Source: a virus
Direction: 5' to 3' (one strand)
DNA: 40,221 nucleotides
Virus record (IMG/VR): IMGVR_UViG_3300046820_001233
Coordinates: 1 to 40,221 of that record
Position numbers and translations under genes: made by a program. Numbering within the stretch: the stretch's first letter is position 1; every line of letters begins with the position of its first letter. Of this stretch, positions 27,800-34,539 are shown in pieces. Under the pieces are notes generated by a model, which did no database searches, was not told the DNA's origin, and was given only the letters and a program-made list of their open reading frames with translations.

Positions 27800-27967
27800 T
27801 TACTTTTTAATAATGTATCCGTATTGTGATAACACAACTATAATTCCAATGATTGACACAGCAATCAAAATGATTTTAAAGATTATATTAGGAAATCCTT
27901 TTTTACTCCAAATTATTCCGAGAAGAAAGAAGAGTACTGTTGCGATAATGTTGAATATTTCTTGCAT
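27800..27967 (-). CDS. Two-pass membrane protein (55 aa)
   Basis: Two hydrophobic helices (about residues 5-20 and 28-46) with SKKG between and a KK end. Tightly fitted between its neighbours (4 nt and 3 nt gaps). Function unknown. Confidence 0.6.
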   Translation of the reverse strand: MQEIFNIIATVLFFLLGIIWSKKGFPNIIFKIILIAVSIIGIIVVLSQYGYIIKK

Positions 27968-27970
27968 GTT

Positions 27971-28249
27971 TTATAAATTACTTAATGTATAAATTAATTG
28001 TGCAACTTCTTCCGGTGTTTGCCTTGGCATAATCTCGGTAGTTCCCTCAGGAAGTTCAATCCATTTACCTTCTTGATATACCATCCAATTGTCGTTCTTA
28101 CTGAACGCAGCAACTTCTGCGGTGGTTTTACCGGCATCTGAATATGTGTATTTACTAAACATAACACTGATTCTACAACCGTTTTTAAATTCCATTTGAA
28201 ATCCGTCATGAAAACGTTCTTCATCTGTTACCGTTCTAAATGCTGTCAT
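27971..28249 (-). CDS. Conserved small phage protein (92 aa)
   Basis: FQMEFKNGCRISVMFSKYTYSD, then AEVAAFSKNDNWMVY and a C-terminal TPEEVAQLIYTLS helix. T4-type and other phages often carry small proteins with this NG-x-SV strand, an AEVA strand and a C-terminal PEEVA helix (memory-based comparison). Cytosolic; function unknown. Confidence 0.75.
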   Translation of the reverse strand: MTAFRTVTDEERFHDGFQMEFKNGCRISVMFSKYTYSDAGKTTAEVAAFSKNDNWMVYQEGKWIELPEGTTEIMPRQTPEEVAQLIYTLSNL

Positions 28250-28255
28250 AAAATT

Positions 28256-28393
28256 TTATATAAAGGTTAATGATAAGCAGTAAATTTGAAGAATGATGTG
28301 TAATAGATTAATCCAAACAAATACACCCAAAAATATATTTACCTTGTCCTTAGTTCTGAAGAACATACATTGTTTAATGAATTCTTTTAACAT
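28256..28393 (-). CDS. Membrane microprotein (45 aa)
   Basis: MLKEFIKQCMFFRTKDKVN followed by one hydrophobic helix to the end. The arrangement (amphipathic start, C-terminal helix) resembles small tail-anchored proteins. It fits between neighbours with 4-6 nt gaps. Confidence 0.5.
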   Translation of the reverse strand: MLKEFIKQCMFFRTKDKVNIFLGVFVWINLLHIILQIYCLSLTFI

Positions 28394-28397
28394 AGCC

Positions 28398-28559
28398 TTA
28401 TTCCGTTTTTTTTTCTAAAACAACCGCAAACTTACCTTCATTTCGGTAAGATGCGGATGATGTAATATGTTGTGCCGTCACCGATACAATTCTCCAACCT
28501 TTATCCAACCAATCTTGAATCTCATACTGGTCATCGGTGATTATAAATTTCTGTTCCAT
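28398..28559 (-). CDS. Small DUF4177-like protein (53 aa)
   Basis: The segment QDWLDKGWRIVSVTAQ followed by a strand FAVVLEKK matches the short DUF4177-type alpha/beta unit (a helix, then GW-x2-VSV, then a final strand). Common in phages and bacteria; no function known. Leader AAATAAC before ATG. Confidence 0.6.
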   Translation of the reverse strand: MEQKFIITDDQYEIQDWLDKGWRIVSVTAQHITSSASYRNEGKFAVVLEKKTE

Positions 28560-28560
28560 G

Positions 28561-28827
28561 TTATTTTATTTTTTTTATCCAACCATCTTTTCCTGAAGGT
28601 TCGGGTGCTAATATTGCTACTGACGCCAATCCTTCGTCTTTGGTTTTTGTTAAGACCGCAACATAAGAATTACCTCTTTGGGTTGATAATAAATCTCTCA
28701 CCTCGTTTTCGGTGAATGATTTTTCAATTGATTTCTCCAATTCTGAAATGTATCTTAGTACACTTATTGGTGTGTGTAGATAATCTTCTTCACAATTGTT
28801 TTTCCAATATTTTAAATCCTTTACCAT
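28561..28827 (-). CDS. Hypothetical protein (88 aa)
   Basis: MVKDLKYWKNNCEEDYLHT start, helical middle (SELEKSIEKSFTENEVRDLL), and SYVAVLTKTKDEG strands. I chose the ATG at 28827, which has an A-rich leader; a frame extending upstream enters the previous gene. Not recognised. Confidence 0.65.
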   Translation of the reverse strand: MVKDLKYWKNNCEEDYLHTPISVLRYISELEKSIEKSFTENEVRDLLSTQRGNSYVAVLTKTKDEGLASVAILAPEPSGKDGWIKKIK

Positions 28828-28837
28828 AATTTTATTT

Positions 28838-29161
28838 TTAAACCAAACGTAAAATTCTAAACCAATTAAGTATTCTACTTTTTTCTCCATTACCATATCC
28901 CCATTTACCGGTAAACATAAATGCAAAAGGTAATCCGATAAACATTAATACAAAAAGTATCAACGCGAAAGGTAATGTAAATCTAACCCATCCTTTTACT
29001 TCTGTTTTTTCCTCAGTGTAAAAATCAATACCAAGTTCGACCCATCTATCACACATTTCTTCACTTGATACTTTATTTAATTCGGGGAACGTTTCTCTGA
29101 ACTTTGGGATATAGTTCATGTCATTGTGGGACCATACCCTTTTTAATTTTCTGTATACCAT
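28838..29161 (-). CDS. Membrane-anchored protein (107 aa)
   Basis: A soluble N-terminal half (about residues 1-60; WSHNDMNYIPKFRETFPELN) and two closely spaced helices (about 61-83) before a basic C-terminus. It probably presents a cytosolic domain at the inner membrane. Function unknown. AAAAATAATATG start context. Confidence 0.7.
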   Translation of the reverse strand: MVYRKLKRVWSHNDMNYIPKFRETFPELNKVSSEEMCDRWVELGIDFYTEEKTEVKGWVRFTLPFALILFVLMFIGLPFAFMFTGKWGYGNGEKSRILNWFRILRLV

Positions 29162-29162
29162 A

Positions 29163-29435
29163 TTATTTTTTTAAAACGAATTCAACACTCTCATCAAATG
29201 ATTTACTCAACCCTTCTTTCAACATTCTTAAATGTTCATCTTCACCTAACATCACTCTACTCTCAAAGAATGGATTAGACATAAGAACTTCAATGTTCAT
29301 GTTGTAAACGTTACCAAATGATGTTTGTTCGTTGTACTCGTCTTTGGTATTATACCACAACTCACGGTAGATTTCCATTCGTTGTGATTCTGTTTGGCTG
29401 TACCTTCTTAGAAGGAATAAGAATAGTCTTTTCAT
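29163..29435 (-). CDS. Hypothetical protein (90 aa)
   Basis: MKRLFLFLLRRYSQTESQRMEIY opens with a short hydrophobic, arginine-flanked stretch, then a soluble helical remainder (GEDEHLRMLKEGLSKSFDESVEFVLKK). It may be a peripheral membrane protein. It overlaps the upstream gene by 4 nt (ATGA). Confidence 0.65.
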   Translation of the reverse strand: MKRLFLFLLRRYSQTESQRMEIYRELWYNTKDEYNEQTSFGNVYNMNIEVLMSNPFFESRVMLGEDEHLRMLKEGLSKSFDESVEFVLKK

Positions 29436-29611
29436 GGTTTTATTTTTTTATTTGTTATGTTACGACTTACACCAATATAAATCATTGAATATGTAAATGA
29501 AATAAGTACTATTGACATAATTCCTAGAAAAACACAGCTGTTTGAAACCATTACTACACATAAAGATATAATGGCCACTAAGATTAGTGTTGTTATTAAA
29601 TGTGTTTTCAT
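29432..29611 (-). CDS. Two-pass membrane protein (59 aa)
   Basis: Two hydrophobic helices (about residues 4-23 and 27-46) with an SRN and KK end. Overlaps the next gene by ATGA, so it is coupled. Function unknown. Confidence 0.6.
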   Translation of the reverse strand: MKTHLITTLILVAIISLCVVMVSNSCVFLGIMSIVLISFTYSMIYIGVSRNITNKKIKP

Positions 29612-29612
29612 T

Positions 29613-30074
29613 TTATCTTGATTTATAAAGTACGGTTAATTTTTCTCTACAATCACCATGACCTGGTAATCCTCTATATTCTTTGGACATGTAATTGGTA
29701 TACTTCTCATCCATCTCACAGATGTAAGCCAATTTACCATTGTAGTAGATACAAGCGAAACCGTACCAACCATTCTCAATGATAACGGTATATGATGATG
29801 TCATCGCTGAACCACCGATACCTTGCCAACCACCTGAAGTGTTTCCCCATGTTTGTTTAATCATGTGGAAATTAATCTCACTCCAATACTTGTATTCTTC
29901 TTGAGTCATCCAAGTTGATTCATCTCTTTTGACAACCTTCTCATTCCAAAACTTAACCAATGGTTCTCTATCATCACCACTAGTTAGTTGGGTAAATGTG
30001 TTCGCTAAGTATTGGTACTCGGAAATACTTCTCATCAAATCCGACATGTCGGATAATTCTACTTTTAACATCAT
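29613..30074 (-). CDS. Hypothetical protein (153 aa)
   Basis: A soluble 153-residue protein: a helical start (SDMSDLMRSISEYQYLANTF), then TWGNTSGGWQGIGGSAMTSS (about residues 85-104), VIIENGWYGFACIYYNGKLA strands, and a helical end. The W-x-G-I-GG and YGFACIYY stretches look like a conserved small enzyme-like or binding domain, but I cannot name it. Confidence 0.7.
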   Translation of the reverse strand: MMLKVELSDMSDLMRSISEYQYLANTFTQLTSGDDREPLVKFWNEKVVKRDESTWMTQEEYKYWSEINFHMIKQTWGNTSGGWQGIGGSAMTSSYTVIIENGWYGFACIYYNGKLAYICEMDEKYTNYMSKEYRGLPGHGDCREKLTVLYKSR

Positions 30075-30083
30075 ATCTAATTG

Positions 30084-30374
30084 TTATTCGTGTGACATTG
30101 TGATTGTGTGGATAGGTACATTGGTTAAGGACTCTAATAACAATTCCGCATTGTCAATTAAGAATCCACTGATGTTCTTTCCCTCATATTGTTTCTCAAT
30201 AAATTCACGATAAGTGATAGGGAAATTGATTTCAAACCCTAACGACATCGCAATGGATTGAATTCTACTTGCTTCATGTTGGTTATGACAAACTATGTAG
30301 TCACCACTTTTTGATGCTCTTTTAATTAGTTGGTAGGTTTTACCCATACCTCTTGGGGTAATAATTTTTTCCAT
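30084..30374 (-). CDS. Small P-loop-like protein (96 aa)
   Basis: ITPRGMGKTYQLIKR near the start fits a Walker A loop, and SGFLIDNAELLLESL (about residues 69-83) resembles a Walker B strand with Asp. At 96 residues it is far shorter than full P-loop ATPases and lacks sensor motifs. It may be a minimal or accessory nucleotide-binding protein. Its ATG follows the HD gene's stop by only one base (TAATATG). Confidence 0.65.
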   Translation of the reverse strand: MEKIITPRGMGKTYQLIKRASKSGDYIVCHNQHEASRIQSIAMSLGFEINFPITYREFIEKQYEGKNISGFLIDNAELLLESLTNVPIHTITMSHE

Positions 30375-30375
30375 A

Positions 30376-30960
30376 TTATTCTTCGATGAATAGGTTGTTT
30401 AAATATTTGTACATTGGATAATACTCATGCCCTGGATAATCAACAATTTCTCCACGAAGACCCAATGCTTTGGTGAACTCAAGATTTTCTTTTTTATACA
30501 TTTCATACATACGACTACCTGTCATCTTTGAATATTGTACATTGGCAATTCGGTCACATAGTTTAACAAAGACAGCACCGGGTGTATTTCTAATACCCTC
30601 ATAGTATTTGTCATTGGCACGTTCCTTACGGTTCTTACCTTTTTCGTTGGTTACCGCATAAACAATGTCCGCAACTTCCTGACCTAAATGGTCTTTCACA
30701 TCATTATATGAAACACGACAGTCCTCAATCAAATCATGACCCCAACAAGATAACATACACGCATGACGTAAAGAAACCTGAGTAACCGGATTAACAATTT
30801 GGTCACCAGTATAATATTCCACACCACTCTCAAGTAAGTGAGCATATTTTTGACCAACATGATGAACCATTCTTAAATGAAATTCATAAGGAAGATACGT
30901 ATCGTACATATGATTTGTCTCATTATGTTTCTCGATACACCAATTTGATTTACTATTCAT
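30376..30960 (-). CDS. MESH1/SpoT-like HD hydrolase (194 aa)
   Basis: An HD-superfamily phosphohydrolase of the small alarmone hydrolase type. His34/His66 region, WGHDLIEDC (His75-Asp76, Glu79-Asp80), VTNEKGKNR and KLCDRIANV (Asp136-Arg137) follow the SpoT/MESH1 order, and no synthetase domain is attached. Such enzymes remove pyrophosphate from (p)ppGpp or act on related nucleotides with Mn2+. In a phage this could keep host growth and transcription going by degrading the stringent alarmone (inference). It is the first gene after its own promoter. Confidence 0.8.
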   Translation of the reverse strand: MNSKSNWCIEKHNETNHMYDTYLPYEFHLRMVHHVGQKYAHLLESGVEYYTGDQIVNPVTQVSLRHACMLSCWGHDLIEDCRVSYNDVKDHLGQEVADIVYAVTNEKGKNRKERANDKYYEGIRNTPGAVFVKLCDRIANVQYSKMTGSRMYEMYKKENLEFTKALGLRGEIVDYPGHEYYPMYKYLNNLFIEE

Positions 30961-30975
30961 ATCCTATCTTTTAAA

Positions 30976-31007
30976 CAAAGATAAGAATATAATTAGAATA
31001 TTCCAAA
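30976..31007 (-). promoter_or_regulatory. Promoter for the HD hydrolase operon
   Basis: Minus strand: TTTGG at 31007-31003, spacer 19, TATCTTTG at 30983-30976. A GAATATTC palindrome follows the -33 box. Confidence 0.85.
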
Positions 31008-31023
31008 TTTTATTGGGGAAATT

Positions 31024-31188
31024 TTAATTAAATTTACCTAACGATTCGTTTATACGACTAAGACGTTCATTCATCTTAATAAGACTTTCGTTATATCTTT
31101 CCATGGTTTTACATAAAAGTTCCATAGAAATTTGTAGATTAACTAATGGGTCGGTGTAACCATTTAATAATTTAAATTCATTTACCAT
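31024..31188 (-). CDS. FKLLNG-tagged coiled-coil protein (54 aa)
   Basis: MVNEFKLLNG (start 31188) is followed by heptad-patterned helix (LQISMELLCKTMERYNESLI, then KMNERLSRINESLGKFN). The start resembles the FKLLRG tag of the 22.8-24.1 kb cluster. It overlaps the RmlC-like gene by 11 nt. A start two codons earlier (MQM) is possible. Function unknown; a coiled-coil oligomer is likely. Confidence 0.6.
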   Translation of the reverse strand: MVNEFKLLNGYTDPLVNLQISMELLCKTMERYNESLIKMNERLSRINESLGKFN

Positions 31189-31639
31189 TTGCATCTTTTT
31201 CAGATAAGACAACTTCATTTATTCCCGCATAACTTGAAACCACGTGAAATACTTCTTCATTTTTCCACCAAAGTATTGAGTGTTCACTTTCAGGATTATA
31301 TTCTCCTTTCGACATATAAACAACAATGGTATTTGGTACTAACGTTAAAAAACCGTGAGCCTTATTATTCGGTACAAACACGGCAGAATTTTCGTCCATA
31401 ATTAGATATTCCGTTTCACCTGTTTCCAAGTCAACCATGAAATCGATTATCTTCCCTTTAATAACTTTAACGTACTTTGTTTGATATGGATTTGTTTGAT
31501 AGTGGAGTCCCCTAAATGTATATTCCATATCATTAACCGATATAGAACATTGGTCCCATTCCATCCCTAAGACATTGGTTGGGATTGGTGTATATGAACC
31601 TCTATTATCTCTAAATGTTTTATGTTCAATCTTTTCCAT
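31178..31639 (-). CDS. RmlC-like cupin, dTDP-sugar epimerase family (153 aa)
   Basis: FRGLHYQ (Arg43, His46), VKVIKGKIIDFMVDL, PNNKAHGF (His95), and YNPESEH (Tyr114) follow the order of dTDP-4-dehydrorhamnose 3,5-epimerase. At 153 residues it is shorter than the usual 180 or so. The WxND-type aspartate of the family reads as KNEE here (around residue 127), so catalysis may differ or be lost. If active it would change sugar stereochemistry for glycan building; no other rhamnose gene is in the window. Confidence 0.75.
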   Translation of the reverse strand: MEKIEHKTFRDNRGSYTPIPTNVLGMEWDQCSISVNDMEYTFRGLHYQTNPYQTKYVKVIKGKIIDFMVDLETGETEYLIMDENSAVFVPNNKAHGFLTLVPNTIVVYMSKGEYNPESEHSILWWKNEEVFHVVSSYAGINEVVLSEKDANGK

Positions 31640-31670
31640 AATAAATTAAATATAAAATAAAACAATGAAT

Positions 31671-32036
31671 TTAGAAATGGTAATTATAGATTTTACATTC
31701 GGGATTTAAATTGGTAAAATCAGGAAAGGTTACATCACCAATTTGATTATCATCAATGTGAGATATATGTAGTTCGCTGAAATGTGGTGCGTATTTTTCG
31801 TAGGTCTTCTTACCACCGATACACCAATCAGGGTGCAAGTTAAAACTATCCCTTTCATCCAACATTACCGTTCTATTTGGTAATGGTGGTAGTTCAGAAT
31901 TAGTATTGTACCCAACAAGTAAAACTTGTTCAAGAGTAAGTTCTTTAAAGTGTTGCAAGTCTTTCTTATTTCTCCAAAGTAAAGTGTTACCTTTACCGAT
32001 AAATCCAAGATTATTGACCGCTATTATTGCTTTCAT
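31671..32036 (-). CDS. Short dihydrofolate-reductase-like protein (121 aa)
   Basis: MKAIIAVNNLGFIGKGNTLLW (start; Asp26 fits the family's catalytic acid), LVGYNTN, PPLPNR and WCIGGKKTYEKY, then SHIDDNQIGDVTFPDF match DHFR. Typical DHFRs are about 160 residues, so this is a compact version. It would regenerate tetrahydrofolate from dihydrofolate with NADPH, supporting thymidylate synthesis. Phages often carry DHFR with thymidylate synthase, but no such partner is visible here. Confidence 0.8.
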   Translation of the reverse strand: MKAIIAVNNLGFIGKGNTLLWRNKKDLQHFKELTLEQVLLVGYNTNSELPPLPNRTVMLDERDSFNLHPDWCIGGKKTYEKYAPHFSELHISHIDDNQIGDVTFPDFTNLNPECKIYNYHF

Positions 32037-32151
32037 CTTCTTCTTTTAATAGTTCTTTGGACACCCATTCTTCGTCATTTTTAAATTCTTTCCAAGTATC
32101 AAAGTCCTTTAGTTTTTCAAAAAGTGATATTAATTTGTCAATCATTTCCAT
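32011..32151 (-). CDS. Small acidic protein (46 aa)
   Basis: MEMIDKLISLFEKLKDFDTW, then NDEEWVSKELLKEEDESNN: amphipathic helix and an acidic end. It starts 1 nt after the nitrilase stop and overlaps the DHFR-like gene by 26 nt. Function unknown; the tight packing supports it. Confidence 0.55.
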   Translation of the reverse strand: MEMIDKLISLFEKLKDFDTWKEFKNDEEWVSKELLKEEDESNNSGQ

Positions 32152-32152
32152 G

Positions 32153-32914
32153 TTACAATAATTTAAAGTTGTCAGCGTCTTTTAAAAATGGATACTGACT
32201 TCTATAACTATCTAAGTTTTCTTTATCTATTGAACAGGTATTGGTCCAATGAGTTTCAGATAACTTCATTAAAACAATCCCTGACGGGTTAATCACCATT
32301 GAGCGTCCATTATATCTCAATCCGTTCCCATCTTCCCCAATTCTGTTTACCCCAATAACATAAGATTGATTTTCTATCGCCCTTGCTTGTAATAGATTAA
32401 CCCACGTTTCACTTCTAACTGATGGCCAGTTTGCAACATAAAGTAAGATATCATAATCACCGGTATTTCTTGAGAACACAGGGAATCTTAAATCATAACA
32501 AATTTGTGGACAGATTCTAAATCCTTTGTACTCGATTATGATTCTTTCTGTACCCGGTGTGTAGTTTACATCTTCACCAGCATAAGAAAAAAGATGTTTC
32601 TTATCGTAGTGTTTAATTGTCCCATCAGGTTCTACCCAAATGAATCTGTTATAGTACTTACCATCTTCTTCAATGATAATGGAACCACAGATTGCGGCGT
32701 TTGATTTAATCGACATAAGTGACATCCACGCAACAGTTTCCCCATCCATAGTTTCGGATAGGTTTTGTGGTTTCATGGTGAAACCTGTAGTAAACATTTC
32801 GGGTAAAATAATGAGGTCAGTGTTAACTAGTTCCTCAATTTGAAAGTGAAGGTTATTTCGGTTATATATTTTGTTTTCCCACTCAAGGTCTGTTTGAAGT
32901 AATGTGACGTTCAT
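32153..32914 (-). CDS. Nitrilase-superfamily omega-amidase-like hydrolase (253 aa)
   Basis: Catalytic triad in place: Glu39 (LPEMF), Lys106 (YDKKHLF) and Cys139 (ICYDLRFP). FTTGF and NWPSVRSE blocks match the omega-amidase (YafV/Nit2) branch, which hydrolyses alpha-keto-glutaramate and -succinamate. Start at 32914 chosen by the MNVTLLQTD family start. The last residues are NFKLL, the same word as the FKLLR tag. A phage nitrilase might salvage amides or metabolise glutamine; role inferred only. Confidence 0.85.
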   Translation of the reverse strand: MNVTLLQTDLEWENKIYNRNNLHFQIEELVNTDLIILPEMFTTGFTMKPQNLSETMDGETVAWMSLMSIKSNAAICGSIIIEEDGKYYNRFIWVEPDGTIKHYDKKHLFSYAGEDVNYTPGTERIIIEYKGFRICPQICYDLRFPVFSRNTGDYDILLYVANWPSVRSETWVNLLQARAIENQSYVIGVNRIGEDGNGLRYNGRSMVINPSGIVLMKLSETHWTNTCSIDKENLDSYRSQYPFLKDADNFKLL

Positions 32915-32926
32915 GTATAAAATATA

Positions 32927-32934
32927 CAAAATTA
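32927..32934 (-). promoter_or_regulatory. Possible weak promoter for the nitrilase gene
   Basis: -7-like TAATTTTG (minus) 12 nt upstream of the ATG; no good -33 match at the right distance. Confidence 0.3.
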
Positions 32935-32939
32935 TCTCA

Positions 32940-33134
32940 TCATTTCAAAACTTCAGAATAAAATAATTTTCTACCTTCACAAATTTGTTTGTCGTTGGTA
33001 TCCCAAATGTTCTTATTAACCATGTGACAATTGTGGGATTTGTCCATTTTTTTTGAGAAGTTAATGATTGTGTCGTTATGTTTATTACGAACAATCCATG
33101 GACATTCTTTACATGGTTTTTTATTTTTCACCAA
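32940..33134 (-). CDS. DUF6283-like Cys/His protein (64 aa)
   Basis: PCKECPW near the start, SHNCHM in the middle and ICEGRK near the end give the Cys/His order of small phage DUF6283-type proteins, probably zinc-binding. There is no ATG: the start is GTG (33131) or TTG (33134), uncommon among its neighbours. Function unknown. Confidence 0.7.
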   Translation of the reverse strand: MVKNKKPCKECPWIVRNKHNDTIINFSKKMDKSHNCHMVNKNIWDTNDKQICEGRKLFYSEVLK

Positions 33135-33144
33135 TTAATTTAAT

Positions 33145-33258
33145 TTATTTTGTGAAAATTTTTACAATTATTACAATTAAATTACCGACAATTACAAATA
33201 AACCGAATGTTACTGCAAATCCGTATAGTAAATCGCTTAAAAAATTATTATTTCTCAT
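33145..33258 (-). CDS. Membrane microprotein (37 aa)
   Basis: MRNNNFLSDLLYGFAVTFGL plus a hydrophobic helix to IIVKIFTK. It sits between the tRNA-like gene and the 32940 gene with an AATAATATG context. One membrane pass. Confidence 0.5.
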   Translation of the reverse strand: MRNNNFLSDLLYGFAVTFGLFVIVGNLIVIIVKIFTK

Positions 33259-33272
33259 ATTATTCTGATTTG

Positions 33273-33398
33273 TAGTCAGGACAGGAATCGAACCTGTAAT
33301 TAATCTGTTTCGTTAGTGCGTTTGCAGAATAACTATTCTAATTAATCCCCACCTTTCGGCTGTTATCTGGGTAACGTCTACCATTCCGCCACCTGACC
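33273..33398 (-). tRNA. Atypical tRNA-like gene, anticodon unassigned
   Basis: Minus strand. A 7-bp acceptor (GGTCAGG/CCTGACT, first pair G-U), a GCGGAATGGTAGACG D-arm as in Leu-type tRNAs, and a T-arm ACAGG-TTCGATT-CCTGT are all clean. The middle is about 40 nt longer than in class II tRNAs, and no anticodon loop can be set with confidence. CCA is not encoded. It follows directly after the structured RNA's terminator. It may be a tRNA with an insertion, a decayed tRNA or a tRNA-like element. Confidence 0.65.
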
Positions 33399-33400
33399 AT

Positions 33401-33447
33401 AAAAAAAGGTTCTGAATCATCCCTGTACCAACCCAGGAGAACCTTTT
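33401..33447 (-). terminator. Terminator of the structured RNA
   Basis: Minus strand AAAAGGTTCT and AGAACCTTTT form a long stem with inner CCTG/CAGG, followed by seven Ts. Confidence 0.8.
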
Positions 33448-34009
33448 AGTTTTATATAGTATTTGGTATCGTATATATCCCACACCGTTATAACTAAGAT
33501 TCGTTAGTCCGTAGTAACCATCCCCGGTGGGTTTCTACTTTCACACTCCGTCCAAACTTACTTACCTAATCAAGTGTGTCATAGGTGTTTCAGAATGGCG
33601 TTCAGTGCTATCCTCAGAACATCTTCACCCTACCCCCAAAGTTACGTGGTGAGTCTCACTCGGAAGAAGAGTGTGTATCGTAAGATTGTTCAGTATTCTT
33701 ACGACTTGTGGATTACAACACGACTAATTAAAGCCCCTTACCCCCTCAATCCATAATGGGGAACTCTATTTTTAAGATTCCAACATACCTGACGGAACTT
33801 CCCCTGCGTCAGTGAATCTCGCTTATTGGAGATTATATGAATTTCACTCTTTGTGTATCCTCCCCCATAGCCTTGAAGACTTCAAGTCAGGTTCACACAC
33901 CATAACGGACGAGTACCTCCGTTAATCGTGGGGTCTAAAAGTGGAGTGTGACGTATGCTCGTCCTATAGTCGTTTCCGTCCGCGGACTCACGGTTCTCTC
34001 CACTAATCT
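33401..34009 (-). ncRNA. Large structured non-coding RNA candidate (about 610 nt)
   Basis: Minus strand. No long reading frame; local inverted repeats include CTTGAAG/CTTCAAG, CTGACG/CGTCAG, CGTAAGA/TCTTACG and AACGGA/TCCGTT. The base composition is richer in G and C than its neighbours. A promoter at 34014-34045 and a hairpin plus T tract at 33401-33447 bound it. Size, position beside a tRNA and location in a phage recall GOLLD or ROOL giant RNAs, which cannot be confirmed without covariance models. GAGAACC near the 5' end can pair with GGTTCTC at 33436-33442. Confidence 0.7.
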
Positions 34010-34013
34010 TTTA

Positions 34014-34045
34014 CAAGTATAAGGAATAATTTTGAATATTCCAAA
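34014..34045 (-). promoter_or_regulatory. Promoter for the structured RNA
   Basis: Minus strand: TTTGG at 34045-34041, GAATATTC after it, spacer 19, TATACTTG at 34021-34014 (one mismatch to TAnnTTTG). Confidence 0.75.
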
Positions 34046-34052
34046 TCTTTTT

Positions 34053-34238
34053 TTAAAATAGTTTTAAGTTTGTGTCGTTAACCTTTGTATAAAGTTTCAT
34101 GACCTTGGTGATAGTAGACTTTGAACAGTGAACTGATTTTGAAATAGAATCATAACTCCTTCCTCGTCTAACCAAATTAATGATTTCAACTGAACGAGGT
34201 TTCTCTAAAAATGTCTCAATTGTTTCTTTTTTTCTCAT
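34053..34238 (-). CDS. Small helix-turn-helix protein (61 aa)
   Basis: RRGRSYDSISKSVHCSKSTI forms a helix-turn-helix of the resolvase/transposase type (about residues 24-43), in a 61-residue protein with basic ends. It could be a DNA-binding regulator. It lies directly upstream of the RNA promoter on the same strand, so it might control that unit (inference). Confidence 0.7.
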   Translation of the reverse strand: MRKKETIETFLEKPRSVEIINLVRRGRSYDSISKSVHCSKSTITKVMKLYTKVNDTNLKLF

Positions 34239-34245
34239 GATTTAA

Positions 34246-34539
34246 TTATTTACGTAATCTTCTTGTTGGTATAAGGTGGTCATCATAATATCTATGATGT
34301 CTTATATCGATTTTTCTTGGGTATAACTTTTTAAAAATTTCCTGCCTCTCAAGTAATGTTAAATTTTCGGTACAATCCTCACCAAACATAATAAACAATT
34401 CATCATCGGTGATTAATTCGTGTGCGAACTTTTCAACACTGGTTATCTTCTTGTCTCGAAAATATTCCCGGTCAATTCCTAAGTTCTCATACCAATTAAG
34501 ATACTCCTTGTATGCTATTTTTATTTGTTTAGTTATCAT
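34246..34539 (-). CDS. Hypothetical protein (97 aa)
   Basis: A basic, helical 97-residue protein (AYKEYLNWYENLGIDREYFR, LLERQEIFKKLYPRKIDIRHHRYYDDH). No family recognised. It overlaps the upstream gene by 11 nt. Confidence 0.65.
   Translation of the reverse strand: MITKQIKIAYKEYLNWYENLGIDREYFRDKKITSVEKFAHELITDDELFIMFGEDCTENLTLLERQEIFKKLYPRKIDIRHHRYYDDHLIPTRRLRK

Noticed and set aside
33574-33756. Plus-strand frame of 60 residues in the structured RNA region
   Set aside because: Antisense to the RNA candidate, no promoter or A-rich leader, and low-quality residue pattern.
33273-34009. tmRNA or RNase P RNA
   Set aside because: No tag reading frame or tmRNA end motifs, and no recognisable RNase P core; the separate promoter and terminator fit another RNA class better.
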